NCBI GenBank assembly: GCA_024277835.1 | Contig: JAJRUK010000343.1 | Location: 1 to 10,212, forward strand | DNA: 10,212 nucleotides | Source: Planctomycetota bacterium | GTDB taxonomy: Bacteria; Planctomycetota; Phycisphaerae; UBA1845 | Direction of reading: 5' to 3' | Shown: piece after piece, positions 1-7,769 of the stretch | How positions within the stretch are numbered: the stretch's first letter is position 1 | Layout: each line of letters opens with the position of its first letter | The notes under the pieces: model-generated | What the model saw: the letters and a program-made list of their open reading frames with translations, nothing else | Databases searched by the model: none | Told to the model about the DNA's origin: nothing | Position numbers and translations under genes: made by a program

Positions 1-1166
1 AGTTCTCTCTTGGCGAGATCAAGTTCGTGCGCAGTGAATCCGAATTCGCGAGCGCGATGCACTTCCATGATTAGTTCCTCGAGCATCTTGTTCCAATCTT
101 GCGGTTCGCCGCTGGCGTTCCCGCTGACCAGAACGGCGTCGTTGAAGAACGACATGGTAGAGGCACTACCCCAGCGGAAGCTCGCGTCGCCTTTGTTCAC
201 AAGCTCTTCAAAGCGCCTGCCCATGATCCAGCTTCCGATATGCTCAACGAGGTCATCGTTCCACTGCTCGACGGTTGTGACGGGCGGACGACCAGGGAGG
301 ATGTTCAGCATACCTACGTTACACATGGCCATTTCCGAGTCGGTGACCACCATCGCCCGCTGCTTGGTGAAGGTTTTGAACTCGGGCGTTTCTGGCTTTC
401 GCGAGGGTGCTTTCGGTCGGTATTGTCCGAACTGCTTTTCGATCATCGGGATGATGTTGGTGGGGCTGACGTCACCGACCATGACGAGCGTCATGTTCTC
501 CGGACGATACCAGGTGCGATAGTAGTCTTTGAATTCACTTCGCTTGGCGGTTTCGAGAATCTCGTCTTTTCCGATCGGGAGGCGCACGGCGAAGCGCGTG
601 TCGGCAAAAAGCTCAGGCCAGAGCTTGTCGCGGATTCGCTGGAACGCGCCCTTGCCGCGACGCGATTCTTCCAGAACAACGCCGCGCTCTTTGTCGATCT
701 CTTCGTCCAAGAGGAGCATGCGATACGCGTAGTCACTCATGACGAGTAGCGCCTTGTTGATCTCCTCAGGTTTGGTGTTCGGCAGAAACAGCATGTACGC
801 CGTCTGGTCGAAACTTGTAAACGCGTTCAAGTCGCCGCCGAACTCCATCCCGACGCTCTCGAAGTAAGGAATCAGTTCGCCGGGTGCGAAGTTCTCAGAA
901 CCGTTGAAAGCCATGTGCTCAAGAAAGTGGGCGAGCCCTTGCTGGCTGTCTTTTTCATTCAGCGAGCCGGAGCGAACGTGCATGATGATCGCCATTTTTC
1001 CGGGCGGGTTGTCATGCTGGCGATACTTCCAGGTAAAGCCGTTATCGAGTGTTCCCGTACGAACGCGGCTATCGCTGGGCAGTGGTTTCGCGGTCGCCGA
1101 CGGCAACAGAAATGCCAAAACGGCAAGGGCAGCGACGACGCTGCGCGGTTTGATTCGTGTGTTCAT
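1..1166 (-). CDS. M16 family zinc metallopeptidase (insulinase/pitrilysin type), N-terminal part
   Basis: The minus strand is open from an ATG at 1166 to the left edge, giving 388 codons with no stop, so the C-terminus is missing. Residues 1-26 look like a Sec signal peptide (hydrophobic VVAALAVLAFLLPSATA), placing the enzyme outside the cytoplasm. The inverted zinc motif HFLEH lies at residues 80-84, and the expected third ligand is Glu160 in DKERGVVLEE, 75 residues after the second His; this is the M16 signature HxxEHx(74-76)E. Further M16 landmarks are the YYRTWYRPENMTLVMVGDV stretch (about 215-233) and the RRFEELV segment (about 317-323). A GGAG ribosome binding site sits 10 bases before the ATG. 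It should degrade peptides or small proteins in the periplasm. M16 proteins run from about 430 to 950 residues, so whether this is a one-unit or pitrilysin-like two-unit form cannot be told. It is transcribed away from the operon to its right. Family assignment is firm; substrate is unknown. Confidence 0.93.
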   Translation of the reverse strand, partial: MNTRIKPRSVVAALAVLAFLLPSATAKPLPSDSRVRTGTLDNGFTWKYRQHDNPPGKMAIIMHVRSGSLNEKDSQQGLAHFLEHMAFNGSENFAPGELIPYFESVGMEFGGDLNAFTSFDQTAYMLFLPNTKPEEINKALLVMSDYAYRMLLLDEEIDKERGVVLEESRRGKGAFQRIRDKLWPELFADTRFAVRLPIGKDEILETAKRSEFKDYYRTWYRPENMTLVMVGDVSPTNIIPMIEKQFGQYRPKAPSRKPETPEFKTFTKQRAMVVTDSEMAMCNVGMLNILPGRPPVTTVEQWNDDLVEHIGSWIMGRRFEELVNKGDASFRWGSASTMSFFNDAVLVSGNASGEPQDWNKMLEELIMEVHRAREFGFTAHELDLAKRE

Positions 1167-1421
1167 GGTGCGTGTTCTCCATCTAGTTGGTAACGTTGTG
1201 ATAAGCACCTTTCGACCGATCCGAGCCGAAAGAAAAAGCGGGACCGCAGGATACCACCGCGGTCAGAAGTTGCAAAGCCCGCTTTCCCCGATCGCTTGCG
1301 GTCAGCAGTCTAGTCGAGATAATCGGCGGGTTCTGGGAAACCTCTGGGAGTGAGAAGAACTGTAGGAATTTGTCTGCGTTGAAGTGGTAACGGAGTTGAA
1401 GGATATGTGGAGCCACACGAA

Positions 1422-2150
1422 ATGATGACTCAAACGCTGGTCGGTCTGGATCGCATTATCGAGAACCTGCGAACGCCCGTGCGAAACTATGCTGAGTTCC
1501 TCCATGAGATCGCCGGCGAGAATGCGAAAGGTCTGACGCTTTTTGGTTCGATCGTAGCAGGGTCGTTTGACGTCAGGCGACATTCGGTGCGAAACGTTCT
1601 TGTGTTCGACAAGGTCGATCTATCTGTGCTTCGCCGCATGGCAGCGCATGGCATCAAGCTCGGCAAGACGCACATCGCTGCGCCTCTGGTCATGACGCCG
1701 GACTATATCAAATCTTCGTTGGACACCTTTCCGCTCGAGTTCATCGAAATCAAGCAGCAACACATCACGCTCTTCGGCGAGGACTACTTTGACTCGCTTG
1801 AGTTCAACAGTGCCCACATTCGCCTGCAATGCGAGCGTGATCTCAAGTCGATCTTGATCGGACTTCGGCAGGGCGTTCTGGCGGCGACGGGGCGAGAGAA
1901 GTTTCTCGACGCTCTGCAAGCTGACGCCAGTGAGGGGTTGATGCGAACGCTGCGGGGGATGTTGTGGCTTAAAGACCAGCGCGATGCGAAACCCGCAGCC
2001 GACGTTCTGGTCGAAATCGAGAAGCTCGCCGAGTCAAAGCTCCCCGGTCTGCGTGCCGCCATGAACCTCGATACCCCGCACAACTGGTCTGCATTTGAAC
2101 AACTCTACTGCGATGTAGAGGGGTTGGGGAAAATTGTCGATGCGTGGTAA
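1422..2150 (+). CDS. uncharacterised protein with weak nucleotidyltransferase-like GS motif, first gene of TPM/LemA operon
   Basis: This 242-residue protein starts at ATG 1422, chosen because GGAG at 1409-1412 sits 9 bases upstream. An in-frame GTG at 1407 would add five residues but has its purine run only 3 bases away. No signal peptide or membrane segment is visible, so it is probably cytoplasmic. Residues 38-50 (GLTLFGSIVAGSF and a following Asp) resemble the hGS start of the pol-beta nucleotidyltransferase fold. The spaced DxD catalytic pair expected 9-13 residues later is not evident; the next candidate acids (VFDKVD) come too late. The rest is predicted mostly alpha-helical and Leu/Arg-rich (about 130-215). 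It could be a degenerate nucleotidyltransferase, or the resemblance could be chance. The stop overlaps the next gene's start by 11 bases, so it is very likely co-translated with the TPM protein and linked to it in function. I do not recognise a named family. Confidence 0.85.
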   Translation: MMTQTLVGLDRIIENLRTPVRNYAEFLHEIAGENAKGLTLFGSIVAGSFDVRRHSVRNVLVFDKVDLSVLRRMAAHGIKLGKTHIAAPLVMTPDYIKSSLDTFPLEFIEIKQQHITLFGEDYFDSLEFNSAHIRLQCERDLKSILIGLRQGVLAATGREKFLDALQADASEGLMRTLRGMLWLKDQRDAKPAADVLVEIEKLAESKLPGLRAAMNLDTPHNWSAFEQLYCDVEGLGKIVDAW

Positions 2151-2964
2151 ACAATTATATTGGTCGTTTGCTTTGATCGCCTTCGTGCTTACGCCGGTTG
2201 CGGCTCCTGCCAGCGTGACGATCCCGCGCCCGCAAAGCTTCGTCACAGACCAAGCGGGCATTTTGGATAATGCTGCGCAGCGAAAAATCACCGGATGGCT
2301 GGCGGAGCTTCAGCAGAAGACCGGGGCCTTTGTTCTCGTGGTAACTGTGGCCACGACGGACGGCGAGGACTTTTTCGGATTCGTGCAACGACACTTCGAC
2401 GCCTGGAAACCAGGGCAAAAGGGGAAGGGCGACGGCGCGCTGATCATGCTGGCGCTCAAAGAACGGAAAGTTCGCATTCACACCGGTTACGGGCTTGAGT
2501 CAATCATGCCGGACTCTTGGTGCGGTTCTATATTGCGTGAGGCGAGGGACCAATTTTTCAAGCGCGGACAATACGCCGCCGGTATCGGACAAATGGCGGT
2601 GGCTGTTGCGAATAAGATCGCGACATCCAAGAATATCAGTTTGAGCGGTGTCCCCGCGTACAAACGTCGCGGCGGGGGTGCTCAGCCCGGAGGCGCGATC
2701 TGTGCTGGCGGGGCAGTGCCTCTGATGATGCTGTTCTTTATCATCTCGTCGATGAGTCGGCGGGCGCGTCACCAGGGACGGTGGGGCGGATCGGGTTTGT
2801 GGCAGGGGCTGCTCATTGCCAGCATGTTTGGCAACATGACTCGCGGCGGTGGGCGTTCTTCGTGGGGCGGAGGCGGTGGTGGGTTTGGTGGCGGATTCGG
2901 GGGCGGTTTCGGTGGGTTTGGCGGCGGTATGTCCGGAGGAGGTGGCGGCGGTGCAAGCTGGTAA
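2140..2964 (+). CDS. TPM-domain (YgcG-type) exported membrane protein with glycine-rich tail
   Basis: This is a 274-residue protein. ATG 2140 is preferred over the in-frame TTG at 2134 because GGGGA at 2126-2130 lies 9 bases before it. Residues 1-24 form a Sec signal peptide (hydrophobic core FALIAFVLTPVAAPA). A TPM domain (TLP18.3/Psb32/MOLO-1 fold) spans about 32-162, with the typical FVTDQAGILD opening, the central KGDGALIMLAL strand and the IHTGYGLE motif. A transmembrane helix follows at about 186-203 (VPLMMLFFIISS). The tail from about 236 is an almost pure Gly/Phe low-complexity run ending in SGGGGGGASW, as in many YgcG proteins. The TPM domain should sit outside the cytoplasmic membrane. 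Its role is not established; TPM genes are commonly paired with lemA, as here. It overlaps the upstream gene by 11 bases and the downstream zinc-ribbon/LemA frame by 14 bases if that starts at GTG 2951, so the three genes look translationally coupled. Confidence 0.92.
   Translation: MRGKQLYWSFALIAFVLTPVAAPASVTIPRPQSFVTDQAGILDNAAQRKITGWLAELQQKTGAFVLVVTVATTDGEDFFGFVQRHFDAWKPGQKGKGDGALIMLALKERKVRIHTGYGLESIMPDSWCGSILREARDQFFKRGQYAAGIGQMAVAVANKIATSKNISLSGVPAYKRRGGGAQPGGAICAGGAVPLMMLFFIISSMSRRARHQGRWGGSGLWQGLLIASMFGNMTRGGGRSSWGGGGGGFGGGFGGGFGGFGGGMSGGGGGGASW
2935..2942 (+). promoter_or_regulatory. Shine-Dalgarno for GTG 2951 (zinc ribbon-LemA long form)
   Basis: GGAGGAGG lies 8 bases before GTG 2951 and inside the Gly codons at the end of the TPM gene. 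It decides for a start that includes the zinc ribbon. The caveat is that Gly codons (GGN) in a Gly-rich tail can produce such a run by composition alone. Confidence 0.6.
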
Positions 2965-3649
2965 CACATGTCCATCCTGCGGAGAGGTGGTCACGCGGAA
3001 CGTGAAGTTCTGCCCCTCGTGCGGGGCGGCGTCCAATTTCAAGCGAGGCAGTTCGATGAAACTCGGCAAAATTCTAATGCTCATCATGGCCGCGATGCTT
3101 TGCGGCGTCTTGTTCGCAAGTTGCTCTGTTTACAGGGGTTATAACCGCGCGGTCGCTCTCGACGAGGAGGTCCAAAGCGCCTGGGCACAGGTGGAAAACC
3201 AGTTGCAACGGCGGTTCGACCTCGTGCCCAACCTCGTCGAGACCGTCAAAGGTGTCGCCGGTCATGAGAAGGAAGTTTTCACGAACATCGCCAAGGCGCG
3301 GTCGGCGTATACCCAGGCGAAATCCGTCGGCCAAAAGGCGAAGGCAGCCGTTGGATTTGAGTCTGCCCTGTCGCGATTGCTGGTGATTCGCGAAGCTTAT
3401 CCAGAGCTAAAAGCCAATCAATCTTTCTTAAAACTCCAAGATTCGCTCGAGGGCACGGAGAATCGCTTATCCGTCGAGCGCAAGCGGTACAACGACACCG
3501 TCGCAACGCTCAACAAGTTTACTCGGAAGCTCCTTGGTAGGCTTTACGCCAGCCTCGCCGGCGTTGAGAAAGCCGAGTACTTCAAGGTCTCCGACGAGGC
3601 GAAATCGACACCGAAAGTGGACTTTGGAAAAACGCCCGCGGGCGGTTAG
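2951..3649 (+). CDS. lemA: LemA family envelope protein with N-terminal zinc ribbon
   Basis: The frame supports two starts. GTG 2951 (232 residues) has GGAGGAGG 8 bases upstream and overlaps the TPM stop by 14 bases. ATG 3056 (197 residues) has GAGG 7 bases upstream. The long form begins with a treble-clef-like zinc ribbon, Cys7/Cys10 and Cys21/Cys24 (two CPSCG knuckles), then a hydrophobic segment at 39-57 ending in FASC. The LemA core follows: SAWAQVENQLQRRFDLVPNL at about 77-96, VETVKG, then long helices with a conserved FxxxxARSAY and a KRYNDTV motif. The short form looks like a LemA lipoprotein, with FASC as a poor lipobox (Phe at -3) and Cys23 as the lipid site; its length is typical of the family. 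In the long form the ribbon would stay cytoplasmic and the hydrophobic segment would act as an anchor. LemA is a helical envelope protein often paired with TPM proteins; its molecular role is unclear. Confidence 0.9.
   Translation: MQAGNTCPSCGEVVTRNVKFCPSCGAASNFKRGSSMKLGKILMLIMAAMLCGVLFASCSVYRGYNRAVALDEEVQSAWAQVENQLQRRFDLVPNLVETVKGVAGHEKEVFTNIAKARSAYTQAKSVGQKAKAAVGFESALSRLLVIREAYPELKANQSFLKLQDSLEGTENRLSVERKRYNDTVATLNKFTRKLLGRLYASLAGVEKAEYFKVSDEAKSTPKVDFGKTPAGG
3045..3048 (+). promoter_or_regulatory. Shine-Dalgarno for ATG 3056 (LemA short form)
   Basis: GAGG lies 7 bases before ATG 3056 and immediately precedes the codons for the hydrophobic LemA leader. It makes an internal start producing a LemA protein without the zinc ribbon plausible. 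Confidence 0.5.
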
Positions 3650-4051
3650 AGCGCGCGCATACCTATCGTAGCGACTCGATTCTTTCGTCCCTCCTTCACC
3701 AAGGGGGGATTGAGGGGGGGGCACGTTACACCTGGCTTGAGACTGCTCTAGCCCTTCTCTCATCCGACCAATGCCTCGGGATGACTGATCCGTCGCCCGA
3801 GTCGCTCTGGACTTTTTGTGCCGCCAGCATTCGCGTTCGTCTTTCAGATTGATAGAATGGGGTCGTCCCGACGCACTGCGGAGGGGCGGACCGACGAACT
3901 TTCGATGAGCGATCCCGTGTTCGTGTTGTCGTGGATGCAAGTGTGTCGCGACAGGTTCGCAGATCCATAAACCGAACTGCGACTGGCCGTATCTATTGCA
4001 CCAACATGAGAGAGGCGATGGTTTAAACCGAGGTTCAGGTCAAAATCATCT
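3650..4051. other. non-coding gap between lemA and tRNA-Ser
   Basis: About 400 bases with no supported gene. Short ATG frames of 21-23 codons (for example from 3780 and 3905) lack ribosome binding sites. The stretch holds one GC-rich hairpin (3688-3709) followed by a run of Gs, which may end the lemA operon or be a dispersed repeat. The tRNA promoter must lie here, but I cannot place it with confidence. Confidence 0.6.
3688..3709. repeat. GC-rich hairpin, possible terminator or dispersed intergenic repeat
   Basis: TCCCTCCTT (3688-3696) pairs with AAGGGGGGA (3701-3709) around a 4-base loop CACC; eight of nine pairs are Watson-Crick and one is T.G. It is followed by ATTGAGGGGGGGG, with no T-run. 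It stands 38 bases after the lemA stop, so it could terminate or protect the operon transcript. The 'CCCTCCTT-loop-AAGGGGGGATTGAGGGGG' pattern also resembles short repeats scattered between genes in many bacteria; a single copy here cannot decide. Confidence 0.5.
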
Positions 4052-4138
4052 GGAGGAGTGGCCGAGTGGCTGAAGGCGACGGTCTTGAAAACCGTTTGGC
4101 GGGCAACCGTCACGGGGGTTCGAATCCCTCCTCCTCCG
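4052..4138 (+). tRNA. tRNA-Ser (anticodon UGA)
   Basis: An 87-base cloverleaf folds by eye. The acceptor stem is GGAGGAG (4052-4058) with CTCCTCC (4131-4137) and discriminator G4138. The anticodon stem is ACGGT/ACCGT (4079-4083 with 4091-4095) around loop CTTGAAA, with anticodon TGA at 4086-4088. The T arm is GGGGG/CCCTC around TTCGAAT (4114-4130). A long variable arm, typical of class II serine tRNAs, lies between 4096 and 4113. CCA is not encoded, because GAT follows the discriminator. It should decode UCA and, by wobble, other UCN serine codons, which are frequent in the Ser-rich gene at 8267. Confidence 0.97.
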
Positions 4139-4514
4139 ATGGCTGGGGCGTAGTATTGACTTGTTTCATACGGTGTTTTCGGTACTCGCACAGGATAGCT
4201 TTGCGGTACTCAATGACTGCGGGCTGGCGCACGCCGAAGCGCGTTCTTGTGACCCGCTTGGTGTTGTTCTTGGTGTGGTTTGCTGAGCGGTTTTGTTGTC
4301 CGTTCCGGTCACCTTCGCCGCAGTCCGACTCAGCCCCACCACGTCAGGCTGCGCAGGCACGTGGTCCTTGGAATGCCTATCCGTTCGACAGATCATGCGC
4401 GCTACGGACCGGTCGTTACTGCGCCGTCATCGTGGCAAGCCGATAGCGGTCCCAAAGGTTCCGGATTTCCCCCAAAGATTCCGCTGGCCGATCCGAGGGC
4501 GATCGTGGTGATGG
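4139..4514. other. non-coding gap downstream of tRNA-Ser
   Basis: About 375 bases between the tRNA and the stop of the minus-strand repeat protein. All open frames here are short, overlap in several frames, and lack both ribosome binding sites and recognisable motifs. The only structure I see is a 7-base perfect inverted repeat, ACCACGT (4338-4344) and ACGTGGT (4359-4365), separated by 14 bases and not followed by a T-run. No integrase and no second copy of the tRNA 3' end were found in the window, so there is no sign of a tRNA-targeted insertion. Confidence 0.55.
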
Positions 4515-7466
4515 TTATGGGCACGTCGGGATCGACAACGGATAAGCGACCAACTTCAGAGCGTCTACGTGAAGTACGATGTCAGTTACGTTCGCAGAGT
4601 CGTTTTGCGGTTCGGGGGTTTCTCGGCGCAGATAGACTTGATACTCCCAATCAGCACCTGCAACATCCTTGACGATGTCAACGGTTAGGACCACGTCAGA
4701 CACATCGACCGAGCCGCTGCCATTGACATCCCCGAAACGCGCCGTCGTACGCTCCAGCTCCTCGGACGCGGCGACGCAGGAGGTCTCGTTGCCGATGCAA
4801 CTGATCGCCAGTTGAGCGATTCGATACGTCGAGTCCGGGATGATCGATGAGCCGGTGACGTGAATGACGGTGCCGCGAAAGATATCACCCCAGTCGATGT
4901 ATTCGGGTTCACATCCCAGCGTCGCGCATCGGTAGAAGGTCGAAAACGCCGGCGAGCTTTGGCACGATGTCACCGGGGAACCGTTCACGTCTCGCAGCAG
5001 GTTGACGAAACGCACTTCCCCTTCACGTGCCCCGAAATCCGGCGGATTCGCTGGAAGTGGCGCTGCGGGATTGTAGAGCGTGTCGAGCGTAACGCGAAGC
5101 GCGGTGTCCTGCCCCGCAGTTGTTTCGGGGACAACGATCGAGAAGAATCGTTCCCTGTCTGGTTGGATCGCATCAACCGCGAGGGCGGGCGGAGGCGGGC
5201 AGTTGTCGGTGCAGGGGCAGCGCCATCGCGCTATATTGGCGGAGACCGAACCGCCCGCGGTGGTAAATGTTCCGCCAACGTACAATGCGGGGCCACCACC
5301 GTCGTCGAACTCAATCAGCGCCGAGACTGTGTCGTTTATTCCCACGCCGAGGGGTTGCCAACTCGCGCCGTCCCACTTTGCGATATGATTGGTGCTGTTC
5401 CCCCCAGCGGACGTGAAGTCGCCGCCGGCGTAGAGTGCCATGCCTGTGCCGTCGTCGAAAGTTCGCAGCGCGTAGACTATATCGTTCGTTCCGGCACCTA
5501 CGGGTGCGGATCCGACGCTGGACCATTCGGAGCCGTCCCATCGGGCGATGTAGTTTGCGGGCGTTGCGCCTGCGGACGTGAACTCTCCCCCTACATGAAG
5601 CGCGGGGCCGGTGCCGTCATCGAATACTTCGAGCGCATACACCGCGTGATTCAATCCCGTGCCGAAGGAGCCCGAGAGCGCCGACCAGCTTGATCCATCC
5701 CATCGGGCGATCGAACGAACGGTGATGCTCCCGGCTATCCAAAATGACCCTCCGGCGTACAACGCCGGTCCGCTTCCGTCATCGAAGACGGCAAACGCTC
5801 GAACGTTTGGAATATCGACCCCGGTTCCCAGAGACCACCAGTCGATCCAGTTCCACTTAGCGATTCCGAGGGCGTCTGTGTTACCGGCAGAGCGAAACGT
5901 TCCACCTGCAAACAGCGCTACCCCGTCGCCCTCGTCGAAGACCGTGAGCGCGTAGACCCAACCGTTCATGCCTGTTCCTGTGGCCTTCCACGTCGAGCCG
6001 TTCCACCTGGCGAGACGATCAACGGGGATCGAGCCGGCGAAAGTGAAAATACCGCCGGCGAAAAGCTGCGGGCCTTGACCAAAGTCGTAGACCGTGAAGG
6101 CGCGTACTGATCCGTTGAGGCCCGCGTCCAAGTTTGACCAGCTTGCACCGTTCCATTTCGAGATGTTGCGCGCGTATGCGTTCCCCGTGTTGGTGAAAAA
6201 TCCACCTGCGTACAACGCCTCCCCGCCACCATCGTCAAAAACCTCAAACGCGGAAACTTGACCATCTGTGCCGGAGTATCGCGGGCCAGAACCCAGCGCC
6301 GCCCAGCTTGAACCGTTCCACTTGGTGATGTTGTTGATGCCAATCTCGCCGGCGCTTACGATATCTCCCCCTGCATACAGTGCTGGACCCTGTCCGTCGT
6401 CGTAAGTGGCAAGGGTCCTGGGAACACCGATTATTCCCGTGCCCAATGCGGACCAGGTCGTACCGTCCCATTTGGCGATGCGGTCGATGCTCTCATTTCC
6501 CGCTGTGTTGAAGCTGCCCCCCGCATAGAGCGCCGGGCCGCCGCCGTCGTCAAAGATGGAAAACGTATTGACAGTGCCATTTATCCCCATGCCCACTTCC
6601 GACCAACTCGACCCATCCCACTTGGCCACGCGGTTCGCGACGATACCGCCAGCCATCGCGAATTGCCCACCAGCGTATAGCGCCGGGCCGGTCCCGTCGT
6701 CGAAGGTGGCCAGCGCGTTGATATTGCTGTTTACGCCCGTACCAACGGGCGACCAGGTTGATCCATCCCATCGTGCGATCTTTGTCGCGAGCACGTCACC
6801 CGCTGTGTTGAAGAATCCGGCGGCGATTAAACTTGACGTCGTTCCCTCGTCGAACACTTCCAGAGTCGAAATAGTTCCGTTGACACCAAGACCAACGGAC
6901 GACCAACTTGCCCCATCCCATTGGGCGATGTTGTTTGCGCTTCTCCCGTCTGCGGTTGCAAAGCTCCCACCCACGTACAACGCTTCGTCTCCACCACCGT
7001 CGTCGAACACTTCCAGTGCCCGGACAGTTCCAGCAACGCCTATGCGTAGAGGCAACCAGTTTGTTCCGTCCCATTGGGCGATGTTTTTAGCGCTTACACC
7101 GCCCGCGGTCGTGAATGATCCGCCTGCGTAGAGCTTCGGTCCTTCGCCCGAGTCGAAGACCTTGAGAGCAAAGACCTCCCCGTCAATCCCCGCGCCAACC
7201 GCCGACCAGGTCGTGCCGTTCCATTTTGCAATGTTGGCGGCGAGGGTGTCACCTGCAACGGCGAACTGTCCCCCAACGTAAAGGGCATCACCGGTTCCAT
7301 CGTTGAACACGACCGAGGCGTTCGCGGTTCCGTTGATTCCGGGTAGAGCGAAGCTCTGGGACCACTGCCCGCCGCAGTCCTCTCCTTGTGCCAAGGCGTT
7401 GGTGAATAGGAATATGAACAGAGTTGATCGTACGCATGAAGCGTACCGTTGAAATACCTGAGCCAC
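4515..7466 (-). CDS. secreted 14-repeat beta-propeller-like protein with dockerin-like C-terminus
   Basis: Start GTG 7466 is chosen because AGGG lies 9 bases upstream and a clean signal peptide follows. The longer frame reaches 7535 only with a TTG and a non-signal-like leader. The product is 983 residues. Residues 1-27 are a signal peptide ending NALAQ. Residues about 53-748 are 14 tandem units of 49-54 residues with the consensus FDDGxGPALYAGGxFTxAGG, then ANxIAKWDGSxWSxLGxGVNG. Residues about 750-905 form a linker domain, beginning CPPPP and carrying four or more Cys. Residues 909-983 are dockerin-like: one good EF-hand-type loop (Asp913, Asn915, Ser917, Asp924 in GDVNGSGSVDVSD) and a degenerate second one. 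The repeats recall the Rax2/kelch-like propeller units seen in planctomycete secreted proteins. It is probably extracellular or cell-surface; adhesion or scaffold use is inference. It has no visible catalytic motif and is a single-gene unit. Confidence 0.9.
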   Translation of the reverse strand: MAQVFQRYASCVRSTLFIFLFTNALAQGEDCGGQWSQSFALPGINGTANASVVFNDGTGDALYVGGQFAVAGDTLAANIAKWNGTTWSAVGAGIDGEVFALKVFDSGEGPKLYAGGSFTTAGGVSAKNIAQWDGTNWLPLRIGVAGTVRALEVFDDGGGDEALYVGGSFATADGRSANNIAQWDGASWSSVGLGVNGTISTLEVFDEGTTSSLIAAGFFNTAGDVLATKIARWDGSTWSPVGTGVNSNINALATFDDGTGPALYAGGQFAMAGGIVANRVAKWDGSSWSEVGMGINGTVNTFSIFDDGGGPALYAGGSFNTAGNESIDRIAKWDGTTWSALGTGIIGVPRTLATYDDGQGPALYAGGDIVSAGEIGINNITKWNGSSWAALGSGPRYSGTDGQVSAFEVFDDGGGEALYAGGFFTNTGNAYARNISKWNGASWSNLDAGLNGSVRAFTVYDFGQGPQLFAGGIFTFAGSIPVDRLARWNGSTWKATGTGMNGWVYALTVFDEGDGVALFAGGTFRSAGNTDALGIAKWNWIDWWSLGTGVDIPNVRAFAVFDDGSGPALYAGGSFWIAGSITVRSIARWDGSSWSALSGSFGTGLNHAVYALEVFDDGTGPALHVGGEFTSAGATPANYIARWDGSEWSSVGSAPVGAGTNDIVYALRTFDDGTGMALYAGGDFTSAGGNSTNHIAKWDGASWQPLGVGINDTVSALIEFDDGGGPALYVGGTFTTAGGSVSANIARWRCPCTDNCPPPPALAVDAIQPDRERFFSIVVPETTAGQDTALRVTLDTLYNPAAPLPANPPDFGAREGEVRFVNLLRDVNGSPVTSCQSSPAFSTFYRCATLGCEPEYIDWGDIFRGTVIHVTGSSIIPDSTYRIAQLAISCIGNETSCVAASEELERTTARFGDVNGSGSVDVSDVVLTVDIVKDVAGADWEYQVYLRRETPEPQNDSANVTDIVLHVDALKLVAYPLSIPTCP
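5223..7310 (-). repeat. 14 tandem ~150-base coding repeats
   Basis: The stretch encodes 14 in-frame copies of a 49-54 residue unit, recognisable at DNA level by recurring antisense blocks such as 'GCCGGGCC(G/C)...CCGTCGTC' and 'GATCCATCCCA'. Copies are diverged but length-conserved. Copy 4 has lost the YAGG core (SSLIAAGFF), and copy 10 replaces the KWDG turn with KWNWIDWW. Copies 7, 11 and 12 carry 4-5 residue insertions in the last loop. The fixed length with drifted sequence argues for selection on a repeating fold, not for recent expansion. Confidence 0.9.
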
Positions 7467-7769
7467 GTTCACTGTCCCTTCGGTCGAAAAAGGGATGCGA
7501 CACTCCAGCACTCTTGAATACCGCAGCGCCGCCAAGAGGGCACCTCGACCTTTGACGCCCCGTTAGATTCTCACGCTAGCGAGTTCTGCGCAACAATGCA
7601 AGAAAAAAGCCCCGCATGCAGTGTGATCGCTGGGCAAACGGCATACCTTCGTTTCGTAGAAACCAGACCGATGCGCGATAGGGTCAACACAATACGGGGT
7701 TGCCTGAGTGAGCGGGCTTCTTTGGTTTGGGAATCTCTGTACGTATGTTTGGCTGAAAGCTGGAAGGTT

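Noticed and set aside
99..749. A 216-codon plus-strand frame within the peptidase region.
   Set aside because: It is antisense to the M16 gene, whose minus-strand translation carries HFLEH and other family motifs.
1242..1264. Inverted repeat GACCGC / GCGGTC with an 11-base loop between the divergent peptidase and operon starts.
   Set aside because: Only six pairs, no T-run and no recognised operator; expected by chance in GC-rich DNA.
3996..4027. TTGCAC and TTTAAA ahead of tRNA-Ser as its promoter.
   Set aside because: Spacing of 20 bases and weak box matches; not enough to call.
4114..4340. A minus-strand frame of about 70 codons (containing RFGVRQPAVIEYRKAILC) that runs into the tRNA.
   Set aside because: It has no start codon with a ribosome binding site, and its end lies inside the tRNA gene; probably chance.
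4052..4514. tRNA-Ser as an attachment site of an integrated element.
   Set aside because: No integrase and no second copy of the tRNA 3' end in the window.
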